Positions 49,971-59,580 of a stretch of 64,000 bases of DNA are shown here, in pieces. Below the pieces are notes generated by a model, which did no database searches, was not told the DNA's origin, and saw nothing but the letters and a program-made list of their open reading frames with translations. The position numbers and the translations under genes were made by a program. Numbering within the stretch: position 1 is the stretch's first letter; every line of letters begins with the position of its first letter. Location: assembly GCF_001957125.1 (NCBI RefSeq), contig NZ_MPHJ01000004.1, positions 124,085 through 188,084 on the forward strand, read 5' to 3'. Source of the DNA: Shewanella sp. UCD-KL12. GTDB lineage: Bacteria; Pseudomonadota; Gammaproteobacteria; Enterobacterales; Shewanellaceae.

Positions 49971-51197
49971 CTACTGCACCGCAACATCACTGTTATCCAG
50001 ATCTGTCCCGGTACGAGCATAATTCAAAGCCAGAATCACTAGCACAACCATAAATGCACACAGCGCCCCTATATTCAATTGGCCGTGCATAGGCACTAAA
50101 GCAATCAATAACGCAGCTATTCCAGCACCAAAATTTTGTAATCCACCTAAGAGTGCTCCAGCAACGCCCGCGTGGCGAGGGAAGGGCTCTAATGCGGCAG
50201 AGGTTAGAACAGGAAATAGCATGCCCGCACCTGAGAAAAATAGTACTGAGCCTATAAGTAAACTCCAACCAATCACTAAGTTAGACAGGCCTGGGATTAA
50301 CAAAAATAACGCGCCAGCACCGAGCAATGCCACACTTCGGTAGGTGCTTTTGTTGTTATCTCTTAATTTAGCCGCACAATATGCACCAGCGAGGTAGCCA
50401 GGTATCGGCGCCACAAAATAGATGCTTACCCATAAAGGAGAAAGTGATAACACTTGGCCATAAAGTACACCAGCAATGGCTTCAAATGCAGCAATACCAG
50501 AGAAAGTAGCCACAAGGCATACTAAGTAGCTCTTAAATTTCTTATGGGATAAAACAAACCGATATGATGCTAACACTGCTTCAGGTCTGCGCTTTTCTTT
50601 AGGCAATGATTCTTTAAACTTGAAGATAATCAAGCATAAAACTAAAGTGCCAAGTATTGCTAAAAGTAGATAAACCGATTGCCAACTAAAATACTCGGTC
50701 ATTAAGCTACCAGCGAACGGGGCAATAAGAGGCGAAAAAACCACTGCCATTGAGATATAGCTATTAAGTGATACTAATGGCTCCCCAAAATAGTAATCTC
50801 GTGGAATGCTTCTACATAGTGCACCAGCACTGGCAGTTCCAATACCTTGTAGTAATGTCGCTATAATAAGTTGATTATAATTTGTCGCTATACCTGCGCA
50901 CACGGCACCGATAACAAAAATAGTTAAACCTATGATGAGCAGTGGCTTTCGACCAAATCTATCTGATGCAGGGCCATAGAGGAATTGGAATAAACCATAA
51001 GAGATAAGGTAACAGGCCATGATGGCTTGTAATTGTCCCGCAGACACTAAGAAGCTATCTGCAATAGCTGGAAGGGCTGGAACAAAAATAGTCTGCGCCA
51101 TCTGGCCACAGGCAACCATCATTACAATTAAAAAAATAATAGAGGAAAAATGTGAGTTAATGACATTTGAGGGTGGATCAATATTTGGCCGGTTCAT
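49971..51197 (-). CDS. emrD: MFS multidrug transporter, EmrD type
   Basis: A 12-helix major facilitator drug:H+ antiporter of the Bcr/CflA family, 408 residues. It carries the EmrD signatures CGQMAQTIFVPALP in helix 1, the motif A stretch GPASDRFGRKPLL between helices 2 and 3, GIAAFEAIAGVLYGQVL, and GAGMLFPVLTSAALEPFPRH. In E. coli EmrD exports uncouplers, detergents and amphipathic compounds. No regulator gene is adjacent. The 428-base region upstream holds a short direct repeat (51333-51356) and otherwise nothing clear. Confidence 0.88.
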   Translation of the reverse strand: MNRPNIDPPSNVINSHFSSIIFLIVMMVACGQMAQTIFVPALPAIADSFLVSAGQLQAIMACYLISYGLFQFLYGPASDRFGRKPLLIIGLTIFVIGAVCAGIATNYNQLIIATLLQGIGTASAGALCRSIPRDYYFGEPLVSLNSYISMAVVFSPLIAPFAGSLMTEYFSWQSVYLLLAILGTLVLCLIIFKFKESLPKEKRRPEAVLASYRFVLSHKKFKSYLVCLVATFSGIAAFEAIAGVLYGQVLSLSPLWVSIYFVAPIPGYLAGAYCAAKLRDNNKSTYRSVALLGAGALFLLIPGLSNLVIGWSLLIGSVLFFSGAGMLFPVLTSAALEPFPRHAGVAGALLGGLQNFGAGIAALLIALVPMHGQLNIGALCAFMVVLVILALNYARTGTDLDNSDVAVQ

Positions 51198-51332
51198 CTG
51201 ACTTCCAAAACTACAAAAAATAATGCTTTCAATAAGGAGGGCGCATCATACTTATTGATAGAATAATTACAATCTGTTACTTGATAATTTTCAGGTATTT
51301 ATTTGCATCATTTTCATAAGTTTTTCTAAGGT

Positions 51333-51356
51333 GTAAACCGCGTAAACCGCGTAAAC
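51333..51356. repeat. Short tandem repeat of a 9-bp unit
   Basis: gtaaaccgc occurs twice in tandem and is followed by gtaaac, in the intergenic region between emrD and the DTW-domain gene. It could be a regulator binding array or simple slippage. Confidence 0.5.
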
Positions 51357-51625
51357 TGATACTTACACTTTGTATATGTAGTGTTGCAGTCAAATTGTGC
51401 TGATAACATCTATTTGTTGGGTTTATCTATCAATATAGCAGTCTGTTTAAGCAGTGAAATAATTTGCTTTGTACTTTGACAAATAGCATGCTTTATTTAT
51501 GTTCGAGCTTGTAATGGATTAATCGTAATCCTTCAAACAGCTAAAGTATGGTAAAGTCCACCAATCAGTGAGCGTCATAGGCATTTAAAAGTGCCATCAA
51601 CTTTTTTAACGGTACCTAGTAGATT

Positions 51626-52375
51626 ATGAGTTTTGAGCCACATGCAGTACATCAGCTTTATCAATATCGTAAAGCTATCTCTTCAAAACCTTTTACAGCA
51701 CGTGGAAAAAATATTGTCAGGTGTGAATTGTGTCTACTCGCTGAGCAGTTTTGTACTTGTCAGTTTCGGCAACAAGTTAGGTCAAATAGCGCATTTTTAT
51801 TGATCATGTACGATGATGAAGTCCTAAAGCCGAGCAACAGTGGCAGATTAATCGCAGATCTTATTCCTAACACACACGCTTATATCTGGTCTCGGACTCA
51901 GCCCAATCGGAAAATACTAGAACTGATCAATTCATCAAAACATCAGCCATACCTTGTGTTTCCTGGTGAGTATGCCTATCCAGAACAGGAAGTCGTCAGT
52001 TCAGTACCTCACTCTCAGTGCGAAACAGGTAAAAAGCCCCTGTTTATTTTATTAGATGGGAGCTGGCGTGAAGCGATCAAAATGTTTCGAAAGAGTCCTT
52101 ATCTTCATAATCTACCTATCTTGTCCTTTACGCCTGAAACCGTGGCAAAATATGGTTTACGCAAAGGCAGCCGAGATTTTCAACTGGGCACAGCTGAAGT
52201 CGCAGCTTTAGCGCTTGGCGCGTGCGGTGAAGTGCATAATGCAACCTCTCTTAATGCTTGGTTTGAATTATTTATCGAGTCTTCGTTGTACAGCCGTAGC
52301 CGGCATAGTGAAGCTCAACTTAGACCGCTTAATCTACTTGCGGACAATTTCAAAAATTCACTCTCGAAAAAATGA
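51626..52375 (+). CDS. DTW domain-containing tRNA-uridine aminocarboxypropyltransferase
   Basis: A 249-residue protein of the DTW family, whose studied members (E. coli TapT/YfiP and relatives) add the 3-amino-3-carboxypropyl group of SAM to uridine in tRNA. Visible features are an N-terminal zinc-like cluster RCELCLLAEQFCTCQ, the segment that gives the family its name in the form LDGSWREAIKMFRKSPYL (Asp-Gly-Ser-Trp here), and STAEV-type GTAEVAALAL. There is a good ATG but no strong ribosome-binding site. It stands alone. Which tRNA and position it modifies is not determined by the sequence. Confidence 0.85.
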   Translation: MSFEPHAVHQLYQYRKAISSKPFTARGKNIVRCELCLLAEQFCTCQFRQQVRSNSAFLLIMYDDEVLKPSNSGRLIADLIPNTHAYIWSRTQPNRKILELINSSKHQPYLVFPGEYAYPEQEVVSSVPHSQCETGKKPLFILLDGSWREAIKMFRKSPYLHNLPILSFTPETVAKYGLRKGSRDFQLGTAEVAALALGACGEVHNATSLNAWFELFIESSLYSRSRHSEAQLRPLNLLADNFKNSLSKK

Positions 52376-52446
52376 TAACTGGCTAATTTGACTGCTAACT
52401 TTTTGTTGTATTATTTGCCCATATCAAAATATGTTTAGTCAGGCGT

Positions 52447-52469
52447 GTCACTCTTGTTAACAGAGTGAC
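52447..52469. promoter_or_regulatory. Inverted repeat upstream of the RND efflux operon
   Basis: gtcactct / agagtgac (52447-52454 and 52462-52469) are exact 8-bp arms around tgttaac. The site lies 72 bases after the DTW gene and 221 before the efflux operon; no T run follows. It may be a binding site for an efflux regulator encoded elsewhere, or the 3' hairpin of the DTW transcript. Nothing else is recognised in 52376-52689. Confidence 0.5.
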
Positions 52470-52689
52470 TGCTTCGCTGGGTATTAGCCGTTACATTTGC
52501 CTAATTATCGCGCTAATTATCAGTAAAACTAAAATTATCTTGCTCTGACTCTTGCTGTAGCATACACATAGAACTTACACTGAGTTCACATCTTTATTGC
52601 AACTCTTTTTGGCACGCGTTTTAGCGCATCTAATTGATTTTTAAAAATACAAATTTAGACAGCCGATCATCAATTTCCGGGACGAAAGA

Positions 52690-53916
52690 ATGGCACACCT
52701 CCTAAATCGCTCAGTATTTAAGCTTGCTCTGGTCTTTTCCTCAATGGCTGCACTTACAGCCTGTGAAAAAGAGCCGATTCAAATTACGCCTAAACTCGTC
52801 GTCGTTGAACAGGTATCAACGGCCACCGTTCCCCTGTATGGAAATTATGTCGGCGTAACGAAAGCATCTCTTGATGTTGAAGTTAGAGCTCGCATTGATG
52901 GCTTTGTTGAAAATAAAAGCTTTGTAGAGGGAAGTGCGGTTAAAGAAGGGGCTTTACTGTACCAAATTGATAACCGTCCTTACTTAGCGGTGGTTAACCG
53001 TCTCAGTGCGAATGTTGAATCGCAACAATCTGCGCTTCAAAAAGCACAACGAGATGTCGAACGCTTAAAACCTCTCTATGAACAAGATGCAGCCAGCCAA
53101 CTCGATTTTGATAATGCATTGTCGATATTGTCTCAGGCGAAATCCAGTGTTGCTGCAAGTAAAGCTGAACTTGAAGAAGCGCAATTGGAGCTTAGCTACA
53201 CTGAGATTAAATCTCCTATTACAGGTCTAGTTAGTCGCTCTGAGGTGGATATTGGGGCTTTAGTCGGTAGTAGTGGTCAATCTTTACTGACGCGGGTCAA
53301 GCAGGTCGATCCAATCTATGTCACCTTTAATATGTCGGCACTAGACTATCTTAATGCCCGTAGACGCATGACAAGTTACACGGCGCAAAAGGAAGCTGAA
53401 TCAGAGGGTAAGGCTGTAGAAGGTTTTGTGACGATCACCTTGCCTGATAACAGCGAATATCGTTACCTTGGTGACGTCCGCTTTACCGACCCTTCAGTTA
53501 ACCCTGAAACAGGTACCTTTCAGGTAAGAGCTGAACTACCCAATCCTGATAAAGAGCTGCTACCGGGTCAATATACCAATGTACGCATCAAGTTAAGTGA
53601 AGTCAGCGATGCCATCGTTATTCCGCATAAGGCAACCCAAGTAGAGCAGGGCGGTGTTTATGTCATGGTCGTACTACCAAATAATAAGGTGGAGCGCCGC
53701 TTTATCGTTATAAAACACCAAGGCAAAGAGGGGGTTGTTGTCCAGAGTGGTCTAAAAGCGGGTGAACTTGTTATTGTTGAGGGGATGCACCGTGTGCGTC
53801 ATGGCCAACTCGCTGAGCCTTTAACCGCAGAGCAATACTACAAAAAAGAAGATGTTAAAGAGAAAGAGCAGGCATTAAAACAGCAGGAGCTTGAACAAAA
53901 ACAGGAGCAAAACTAA
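52690..53916 (+). CDS. RND efflux periplasmic adaptor (membrane fusion protein)
   Basis: The adaptor that links an RND pump to an outer-membrane channel. The 408-residue protein has a lipoprotein signal peptide ending in LTAC (lipid-anchored Cys at about 25), a lipoyl/barrel-sandwich domain split around a coiled-coil hairpin (about 95-165, with SALQKAQRDVERLKPLYEQD), and membrane-proximal beta domains (SPITGLVSRSEVDIGALVG onward). It ends with a Lys/Glu/Gln-rich tail (about 380-408). It overlaps the pump gene by one base and is the first gene of a three-gene efflux operon. No regulator gene is adjacent. Confidence 0.93.
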   Translation: MAHLLNRSVFKLALVFSSMAALTACEKEPIQITPKLVVVEQVSTATVPLYGNYVGVTKASLDVEVRARIDGFVENKSFVEGSAVKEGALLYQIDNRPYLAVVNRLSANVESQQSALQKAQRDVERLKPLYEQDAASQLDFDNALSILSQAKSSVAASKAELEEAQLELSYTEIKSPITGLVSRSEVDIGALVGSSGQSLLTRVKQVDPIYVTFNMSALDYLNARRRMTSYTAQKEAESEGKAVEGFVTITLPDNSEYRYLGDVRFTDPSVNPETGTFQVRAELPNPDKELLPGQYTNVRIKLSEVSDAIVIPHKATQVEQGGVYVMVVLPNNKVERRFIVIKHQGKEGVVVQSGLKAGELVIVEGMHRVRHGQLAEPLTAEQYYKKEDVKEKEQALKQQELEQKQEQN

Positions 53917-56900
53917 TGGCTCAGTTTTTTGTTAACCGTCCCGTATATGCAAGCGTGATATCTATTGTTATCGTGCTGCTGGGCTTGATCGCTATGTTTC
54001 AATTGCCTATCGATCAATATCCCTATATCACACCGCCACAGGTGAAAATATCCGCGTCATACCCAGGTGCGACTTCAACAACTGCTGCAGAGTCAGTGGC
54101 TACACCATTAGAGCAGGAGTTAAACGGCCTGCCTAATATGATCTATATGAGCTCTAAGAGCACCAACTCTGGCAGTGCCAATGTCACTATCACTTTTGAT
54201 GTGGGTACTAATCCCGATCTTGCCGCCGTTGATGCTCAAAACTCAACCCAGCAAGCAACGGGCAGTTTACCTATTGATGTACAAACAGAGGGCGTGTCAG
54301 TCTCTAAAGAGGCTTCTGTTGAATTACTGAAACTGGCCTTAACCTCTGAAGATGAACGCTATGATGAGATCTACCTGAGCAACTATGGCACCATCAATAT
54401 TCAGTCGGCGCTGAAGCGTATCCCAGGCGTTGGCCGTGTGAGAAATACAGGTGCTAGGAGCTACTCTATGCGAGTCTGGTTAAATCCAGACACTATGGCA
54501 GGGTATGGACTCACCACAGGAGATGTCACTGACGCGATTAAGGCGCAAAACAAAGAGTCACCGGCCGGCAGCATAGGCTCACAGCCCAATACAGAATCTC
54601 TAAGTATGACGCTGCCTATTACAGCGGCTGGACGAATGAGCAGCGTACCTGAGTTTAATGAAATCATCGTACGTGCAAATTCAGACGGCTCTATCATACG
54701 CTTGCGTGATATCGCCAAGATTGAACTAGGCTCTTCAGCTTACACCTTACAGTCTCAACTCAATGGTAAAAACGCCACCATTTTACAGGTATACCTGTTA
54801 CCGGGTGCTAATGCCTTAGAGGTGACTCAAAAGGTCAAAGATGAGATGGCAAAGCTGGCTCATAAGTTCCCTCAAGGTATGGATTGGGAAGTCTTCTTTG
54901 ATGCCTCTGTGTTCATTGAAAACTCAATCGATGAAGTGGTTAAAACCCTAGTCGAAGCACTCATATTAGTCATTTTTGTCGTCTTTCTATTCTTGCAAAA
55001 TATTCGCGCCACGCTTATTCCTGCGATTGCCGTGCCTGTCTCTTTGATTGGTACGTTAGCCGCTATGTTAGCGTTTGGCTTTACCATCAATACAGTCAGT
55101 CTACTCGCACTCGTACTGGCAATTGGTATTGTGGTTGATGATGCGATTGTTGTGGTAGAAAACGTTGAACGCTTAATGCATGAAAAGGGGTTAAGTCCTT
55201 CTGATGCGACGAAAGTGGCCATGAAAGAGCTCTCCGGTGCGTTAATCGCAACCAGTTTAGTGCTTGCCGCGGTATTTGTGCCTGTCTCTTTCTTGTCAGG
55301 GATCACAGGTATTATGTATCGTGAGTTTGCTGTAGCCATTACCGTTGCTGTACTTATTTCAACTGTCGTGGCTCTAACGCTATCTCCTGCGCTTTGTGCA
55401 CTGCTGCTTAAACCTGGCGATAAAGCAACGTCTGGGTTCTTTAAGTGGATGAACGATCGCTTAGATACCGCAACAAATAAGTATGTAGGGCTTGTAGCAC
55501 TGACAAATAAACATGCTAAGCGCAGTTATCTGTTGTTCGCGATAATGGTGGGTGGCGTATATTTAATCATGAGTTCATTGCCATCAAGCTTTATGCCTGA
55601 TGAAGATCAGGGACGATTCTTTATCGATATGTCTCTGCCTAACGGTGCGACGGTTAACCGCTCTCAAGAAGTATTGAAAAAGGCAGAAGCTAAAGTGCTT
55701 GCACATCCTGCTGTTGCTTACTCGTTTACCTTAGCGGGCGAAAACAGACGTTCAGGCTCTAATCAAGCCAATGGTCAGTTTGAAATTATTCTTAAGCCTT
55801 GGTCTGAGCGAGTAGAGAGTGACGCGACAGTTCAAAAGGTGATGAGTGAGATTAAGCAAGATCTAAACGATGTCCTCGAAGCTGAGTTTAATATCTATCT
55901 GCCATCAGCTGTACCAGGATTAGGTAATGGCTCTGGGGTTGAGATGGAGCTGCAAGATACCTCAGGCACTAACTTTAAAGGTTTAATGGAAACTGCAGAT
56001 GAGTTAGTTGAAGCACTTAAACTGCAACCTGAAATCGCTACAGCAGGTCTGTCACTGCAAAGTGCAATACCTCAGCTACACCTAAGTGTCGATGAAGCAA
56101 AAGCGATGGCTATTGGCGTCAAAGTCTCAGATATTTATGGCACCATTAAAACCTTTACCGACTCATCTACAGTCAATGACTTCAACCTGTTTGGGCGAGT
56201 TTACCGCGTTAAAGTCCAAGCTGAAGAGCAGTTCCGCCAATTCCCTGATCAGATAGAGGATTACCATGTTCGCTCTTCATCGGGTGCTATGGTACCAATT
56301 GGTGTGTTGGCTAAATATGATTACTCGGTAGGACCTGCTGCAGTGACTCATTACAATATGTTCACCAGTGCTTCTATTAACGCATCACCAGCACCAGGTT
56401 ATGCATCCGGTGATGTGATCCGCGCCATTGAACGTGTTGCTAAACCTATGCTACCCAATGAATTTAGTTATGAGTGGACAGGCATCACCTATCAAGAGGT
56501 CAAATCTGCTAACCAAACTGCCATTGCGGTCACTTTAGCTATGATATTTGTCTTTCTGTTTCTTGCAGCTCTCTATGAGAGTTGGACTATTCCAATCGCG
56601 GTATTGCTTATCGCACCAATTGCTATGCTCGGTGCAGCCTTAGGCACCTTAGTCAGTGGTATGGAAAGTAATCTTTTCTTTCAAGTGGCGTTTATTGCCC
56701 TGATTGGTATGGCTGCGAAAAACTCAATCTTGATTGTTGAGTTTGCAAACCAGTTGCATAAAGAGGGCAAAAACCGTTTAGATGCAGCGCTGGAAGCAGC
56801 AAATATGCGCTTTAGACCCATCTTAATGACATCACTTGCTTTCATTCTAGGGGTTCTACCTCTGGTGCTCTCTGTTGGCCCTGGTGCTGTGAGTCGGCAA

Positions 56901-57050
56901 AGCATCTCTATTCCCATCTTGTGTGGCATGATTTTCGCGACCACGATAGGCATAGTGTTAGTACCGCTATTTTTCGTGACTACCGCAGGTTGGGTGAGAT
57001 CTAAACTAGCTGATAAGTCTGATACAGCGGAGGTAACGACTAATGCTTAA
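53916..57050 (+). CDS. RND multidrug efflux pump, HAE-1 family inner-membrane subunit
   Basis: An AcrB-like proton-driven drug exporter of 1044 residues with 12 membrane helices and two large periplasmic loops. Key features are the N-terminal FFVNRPVYASV, the proton-relay aspartates in GIVVDDAIVVVENVERLM (helix 4) and the lysine in MAAKNSILIVEFANQL (helix 10). The sequence resembles the MexF/OqxB-like branch, but substrate range cannot be stated. It overlaps the adaptor gene by one base and the outer-membrane factor gene by eight bases, so the three are translationally coupled. Confidence 0.95.
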   Translation: MAQFFVNRPVYASVISIVIVLLGLIAMFQLPIDQYPYITPPQVKISASYPGATSTTAAESVATPLEQELNGLPNMIYMSSKSTNSGSANVTITFDVGTNPDLAAVDAQNSTQQATGSLPIDVQTEGVSVSKEASVELLKLALTSEDERYDEIYLSNYGTINIQSALKRIPGVGRVRNTGARSYSMRVWLNPDTMAGYGLTTGDVTDAIKAQNKESPAGSIGSQPNTESLSMTLPITAAGRMSSVPEFNEIIVRANSDGSIIRLRDIAKIELGSSAYTLQSQLNGKNATILQVYLLPGANALEVTQKVKDEMAKLAHKFPQGMDWEVFFDASVFIENSIDEVVKTLVEALILVIFVVFLFLQNIRATLIPAIAVPVSLIGTLAAMLAFGFTINTVSLLALVLAIGIVVDDAIVVVENVERLMHEKGLSPSDATKVAMKELSGALIATSLVLAAVFVPVSFLSGITGIMYREFAVAITVAVLISTVVALTLSPALCALLLKPGDKATSGFFKWMNDRLDTATNKYVGLVALTNKHAKRSYLLFAIMVGGVYLIMSSLPSSFMPDEDQGRFFIDMSLPNGATVNRSQEVLKKAEAKVLAHPAVAYSFTLAGENRRSGSNQANGQFEIILKPWSERVESDATVQKVMSEIKQDLNDVLEAEFNIYLPSAVPGLGNGSGVEMELQDTSGTNFKGLMETADELVEALKLQPEIATAGLSLQSAIPQLHLSVDEAKAMAIGVKVSDIYGTIKTFTDSSTVNDFNLFGRVYRVKVQAEEQFRQFPDQIEDYHVRSSSGAMVPIGVLAKYDYSVGPAAVTHYNMFTSASINASPAPGYASGDVIRAIERVAKPMLPNEFSYEWTGITYQEVKSANQTAIAVTLAMIFVFLFLAALYESWTIPIAVLLIAPIAMLGAALGTLVSGMESNLFFQVAFIALIGMAAKNSILIVEFANQLHKEGKNRLDAALEAANMRFRPILMTSLAFILGVLPLVLSVGPGAVSRQSISIPILCGMIFATTIGIVLVPLFFVTTAGWVRSKLADKSDTAEVTTNA

Positions 57051-58563
57051 TGATACAAGCAAACAGCAATGCAAAAGCTTACCTTTTAAGCTTAAGGCGC
57101 AAGCAGCAATACTCGGTACAAGTTTACTCGCAGGCTGCGCTATGGGGCCTGATTATCAAAGGCCGGAGCTAGATATTCCAGAGCAGTTTCATCAAGAATT
57201 GCAGCAAACGGGTGGTCAGAACATAGGTTTATCTCATTGGCGGGAGTTTTACTTAGACCCAGATTTACAAGTACTCATTGAGCATGCATTGGCACAAAAC
57301 CTGGATCTTGAAGGGGTGCGTTCAAGGTTGTTAGCAGCTCGAGCTGGCGTTACTGTCACTGATGCGGCCTTGTACCCTGTTGTGGGTCTCAATGCTAATG
57401 GAGAACGGGCACTCGATAGCGCATTAACCAATACAGACCCTGTCAAAGAAGATACGTTCGATATTGCAGGTACAGTCTCTTGGGAGCTTGATATTTGGGG
57501 GGCTAATAGACGCCGAAGTGAAGCTGAATACGCGAACTTTATCTCATCACAAGAGGCCCTGAACTTAGCGACGATTAGTCTCATCAGTGATGTTGCTAGT
57601 CGTTATTATGAATGGCTAGATATTGAGCAGCGTTATCAGATCTCTTTAAATACCGTCGAGCTACGAAAAAAAGAGCGCGACTTGGCTCGGCTTCGTAAAC
57701 AAAATGGTGTGATATCTGGGCTACAGGTAAGGCAGGCTGAGGTGGAATATCAAAGTGCTAAAGTAACTTTGCCTGATCTTGATTTTGAGCGAAATGAAAA
57801 AGCAAACCAACTGCGCATATTGTTAGGTGAATTTAGCTACCCACTGAAAGTAAAAACCGAAAGCCAAATGAGAGCAGAAGGTGCTTTGTTTCCCGAATCG
57901 TTTGCTGTAGGTATTCCATCGCAAATGTTGTCTCAAAGGCCCGATGTCAAATCGGCTGAGCAAGCGCTGATCGCTGCAAACGCTAATGTGGGTGTCGCTA
58001 AAACAGCATTCTTTCCAAAATTTACCATTAGCGGCAGTTACGGTACTGAATCAGAAGATTTAAGTCAGATATTTGATAGTGAGGGCGTGACTTGGTCATT
58101 ACTCGGCGGCATAACGGCGCCCATTTTTAACTCAGGTAGTATCTCAGCTCAGTACGATATCGCTCAGGAGAGTGCTAAACAAGCAATGCTTAGCTATCGA
58201 AGCACAGTGTTGAGTGCTTACTTTGAAGTGAATGATGCGATGAACAGTTTTAGACGCTCTGAGCTTGCGATTGATGCTCAGCAGGAGTTAGTTGCGGCAT
58301 CAACTGAGTATACACGCCTCGCTATGCTCAGATATCGTAATGGTGTATCAAGCTCACTGGATCTGATGGATGCGCAGCGTAGCTTATTTAGCGCTGAGTT
58401 AACGTTAAGCCAAGTGAAGCGTGATAGGTTGCTATCGATGATAACGCTTTATCGAGCATTAGGTGGTGGCGTACTGACAGTTGAAGAGATGCAAGCTGAG
58501 CTCGAAAAACCAACTGGCTCACCTCTATCATCCAAGGATGATGTGCCAACGACAGAAGAGTAA
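57043..58563 (+). CDS. Outer-membrane efflux factor, NodT family (OprM-like)
   Basis: The outer-membrane channel of the tripartite pump. The 506-residue protein has a lipoprotein signal peptide ending LLAGC, followed by MGPDYQRPELDIPEQF, which is typical of NodT/OprM lipoproteins, and two TolC-like repeats. Motifs such as SWELDIWGANRR and SQRPDVKSAEQALIAANANVGVAKTAFFP (given here as its parts SQRPDVKSAE and ANANVGVAKTAFFP) are conserved. It ends with a hydrophilic tail. It overlaps the pump gene by eight bases and is followed by a terminator. Confidence 0.94.
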   Translation: MLNDTSKQQCKSLPFKLKAQAAILGTSLLAGCAMGPDYQRPELDIPEQFHQELQQTGGQNIGLSHWREFYLDPDLQVLIEHALAQNLDLEGVRSRLLAARAGVTVTDAALYPVVGLNANGERALDSALTNTDPVKEDTFDIAGTVSWELDIWGANRRRSEAEYANFISSQEALNLATISLISDVASRYYEWLDIEQRYQISLNTVELRKKERDLARLRKQNGVISGLQVRQAEVEYQSAKVTLPDLDFERNEKANQLRILLGEFSYPLKVKTESQMRAEGALFPESFAVGIPSQMLSQRPDVKSAEQALIAANANVGVAKTAFFPKFTISGSYGTESEDLSQIFDSEGVTWSLLGGITAPIFNSGSISAQYDIAQESAKQAMLSYRSTVLSAYFEVNDAMNSFRRSELAIDAQQELVAASTEYTRLAMLRYRNGVSSSLDLMDAQRSLFSAELTLSQVKRDRLLSMITLYRALGGGVLTVEEMQAELEKPTGSPLSSKDDVPTTEE

Positions 58564-58640
58564 ACCTTGTAGCGCTTTAAATCATACTGTTTCAACGGTT
58601 ACATAAGTTAACGCAGTAAAATAATAGTCTTTGCCATCTT

Positions 58641-58680
58641 AGCTCGACTTCCCTATATTTATAGGAGGTCGAGCTTTTTT
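58641..58680 (+). terminator. Rho-independent terminator after the RND efflux operon
   Basis: Long stem beginning agctcgac and ending gtcgagct (58641-58675) with small internal mismatches, followed by a T run. It lies 78 bases after the last stop. Confidence 0.88.
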
Positions 58681-58791
58681 AGCAACAGATGTTAATTATA
58701 AAAATAAACAAGCCTCATCATTGATGATGACCCTGATAGACAGTTTTTAACGCGGCGCTCAGGATAGTCGCAGCAGAGGAAGGAGTCGTAG

Positions 58792-59052
58792 ATGGCATTG
58801 AATATTTGCAGTACATTTTCATCAAAAACGTTAAGCATGGCGCTTGGCCTTGTTTTAGGAGTAGTACTTGCTACTAGCTCTAGCTGCTTACTATTCGTGG
58901 TAGATCAAAATAATTCACCGCTAAGTGTTCAAGCGACGCATTCCAACCCGATAACATTGAGCTATAACCGCTATCAAGCAGGCTTTGCTTGCCGTGAAAA
59001 TGGTTGGGAGTTCTGCCAAGGCTGGGTGTATCGAAGAGGTCGGTTAGCTTAA
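58792..59052 (+). CDS. Small exported or membrane-anchored protein, unknown
   Basis: An 86-residue protein with a hydrophobic segment at about 14-37 (LSMALGLVLGVVLATSSSC), which could be a signal anchor or a signal peptide; a cysteine sits near its end. The rest is a short polar region closing with AGFACRENGWEFCQGWVYRR, where two cysteines could form a disulphide in the periplasm. A strong ribosome-binding site (aggaagga) precedes the ATG, which supports it as a real gene. I do not recognise it. No close neighbour suggests a role. Confidence 0.6.
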   Translation: MALNICSTFSSKTLSMALGLVLGVVLATSSSCLLFVVDQNNSPLSVQATHSNPITLSYNRYQAGFACRENGWEFCQGWVYRRGRLA

Positions 59053-59391
59053 TCATAATCACATAGCCGCTTACTTTTATTCCTTTTTTTATGCTTGCTG
59101 CATAACATGATCCCCTAAGTCACTTCTGAAAGAAAAATATACTAAAACATATTGTTACATTACCTAAATGATATTAATGTTTATAATTATTTGGCCTGAG
59201 TAGCTCTATTCTATATTCTCTGTTCACTGTATTTATCGATACTCCACGTCCCTGTAGCTTTTGTATACAATATCTCTAGGCATTTTGTTTTAAATTCAAT
59301 AATGAACTTGCCAATGTCGCCCTTGATTAGAATGTTTTAGACTCAGTTGTTAGAAAATTTAACAATGTAGAGCTAAAACGGGTAGGGCATT
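59053..59391. other. AT-rich intergenic region upstream of the signalling operon
   Basis: About 340 bases with no coding frame. I see no clear hairpin or operator. It should contain the promoter of the operon that starts at 59392 or 59537. Confidence 0.5.
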
Positions 59392-59580
59392 ATGGTCGAT
59401 GAACAGGTAACGGGACTATTTTTTGTCGGAAACCTCCATCGTATGTGGATTCTGTACACCGAAATGCATCCGGAGCGTATTGATGGGATCAATAAAGATG
59501 AATATTTAGAACTACTGGAAAATATTAGTAAAACCAATGGAACACGATATGAGCTCTACAGCTTACTGCTGCGCAAATGA
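59392..59580 (+). CDS. Small protein at the head of the signalling operon, unknown
   Basis: A 62-residue acidic, probably helical protein (HRMWILYTEMHPERID, then KDEYLELLENISK). A weak ribosome-binding site (taggg) precedes the ATG. Its end overlaps the likely start of the XRE-type gene by 32-44 bases. Such long overlaps are unusual, so either the downstream start is later (a GTG at 59594 would remove the overlap) or this frame is spurious. It has no homologue I recognise. If real, it would be the first product of the phosphorelay operon. Confidence 0.45.
   Translation: MVDEQVTGLFFVGNLHRMWILYTEMHPERIDGINKDEYLELLENISKTNGTRYELYSLLLRK

Noticed and set aside
54872..55339. 155-residue minus-strand frame inside the RND pump gene
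   Set aside because: It is antisense to a well-conserved membrane protein gene. Its Thr/Ile/Ala-rich translation is the usual shadow of such a gene.
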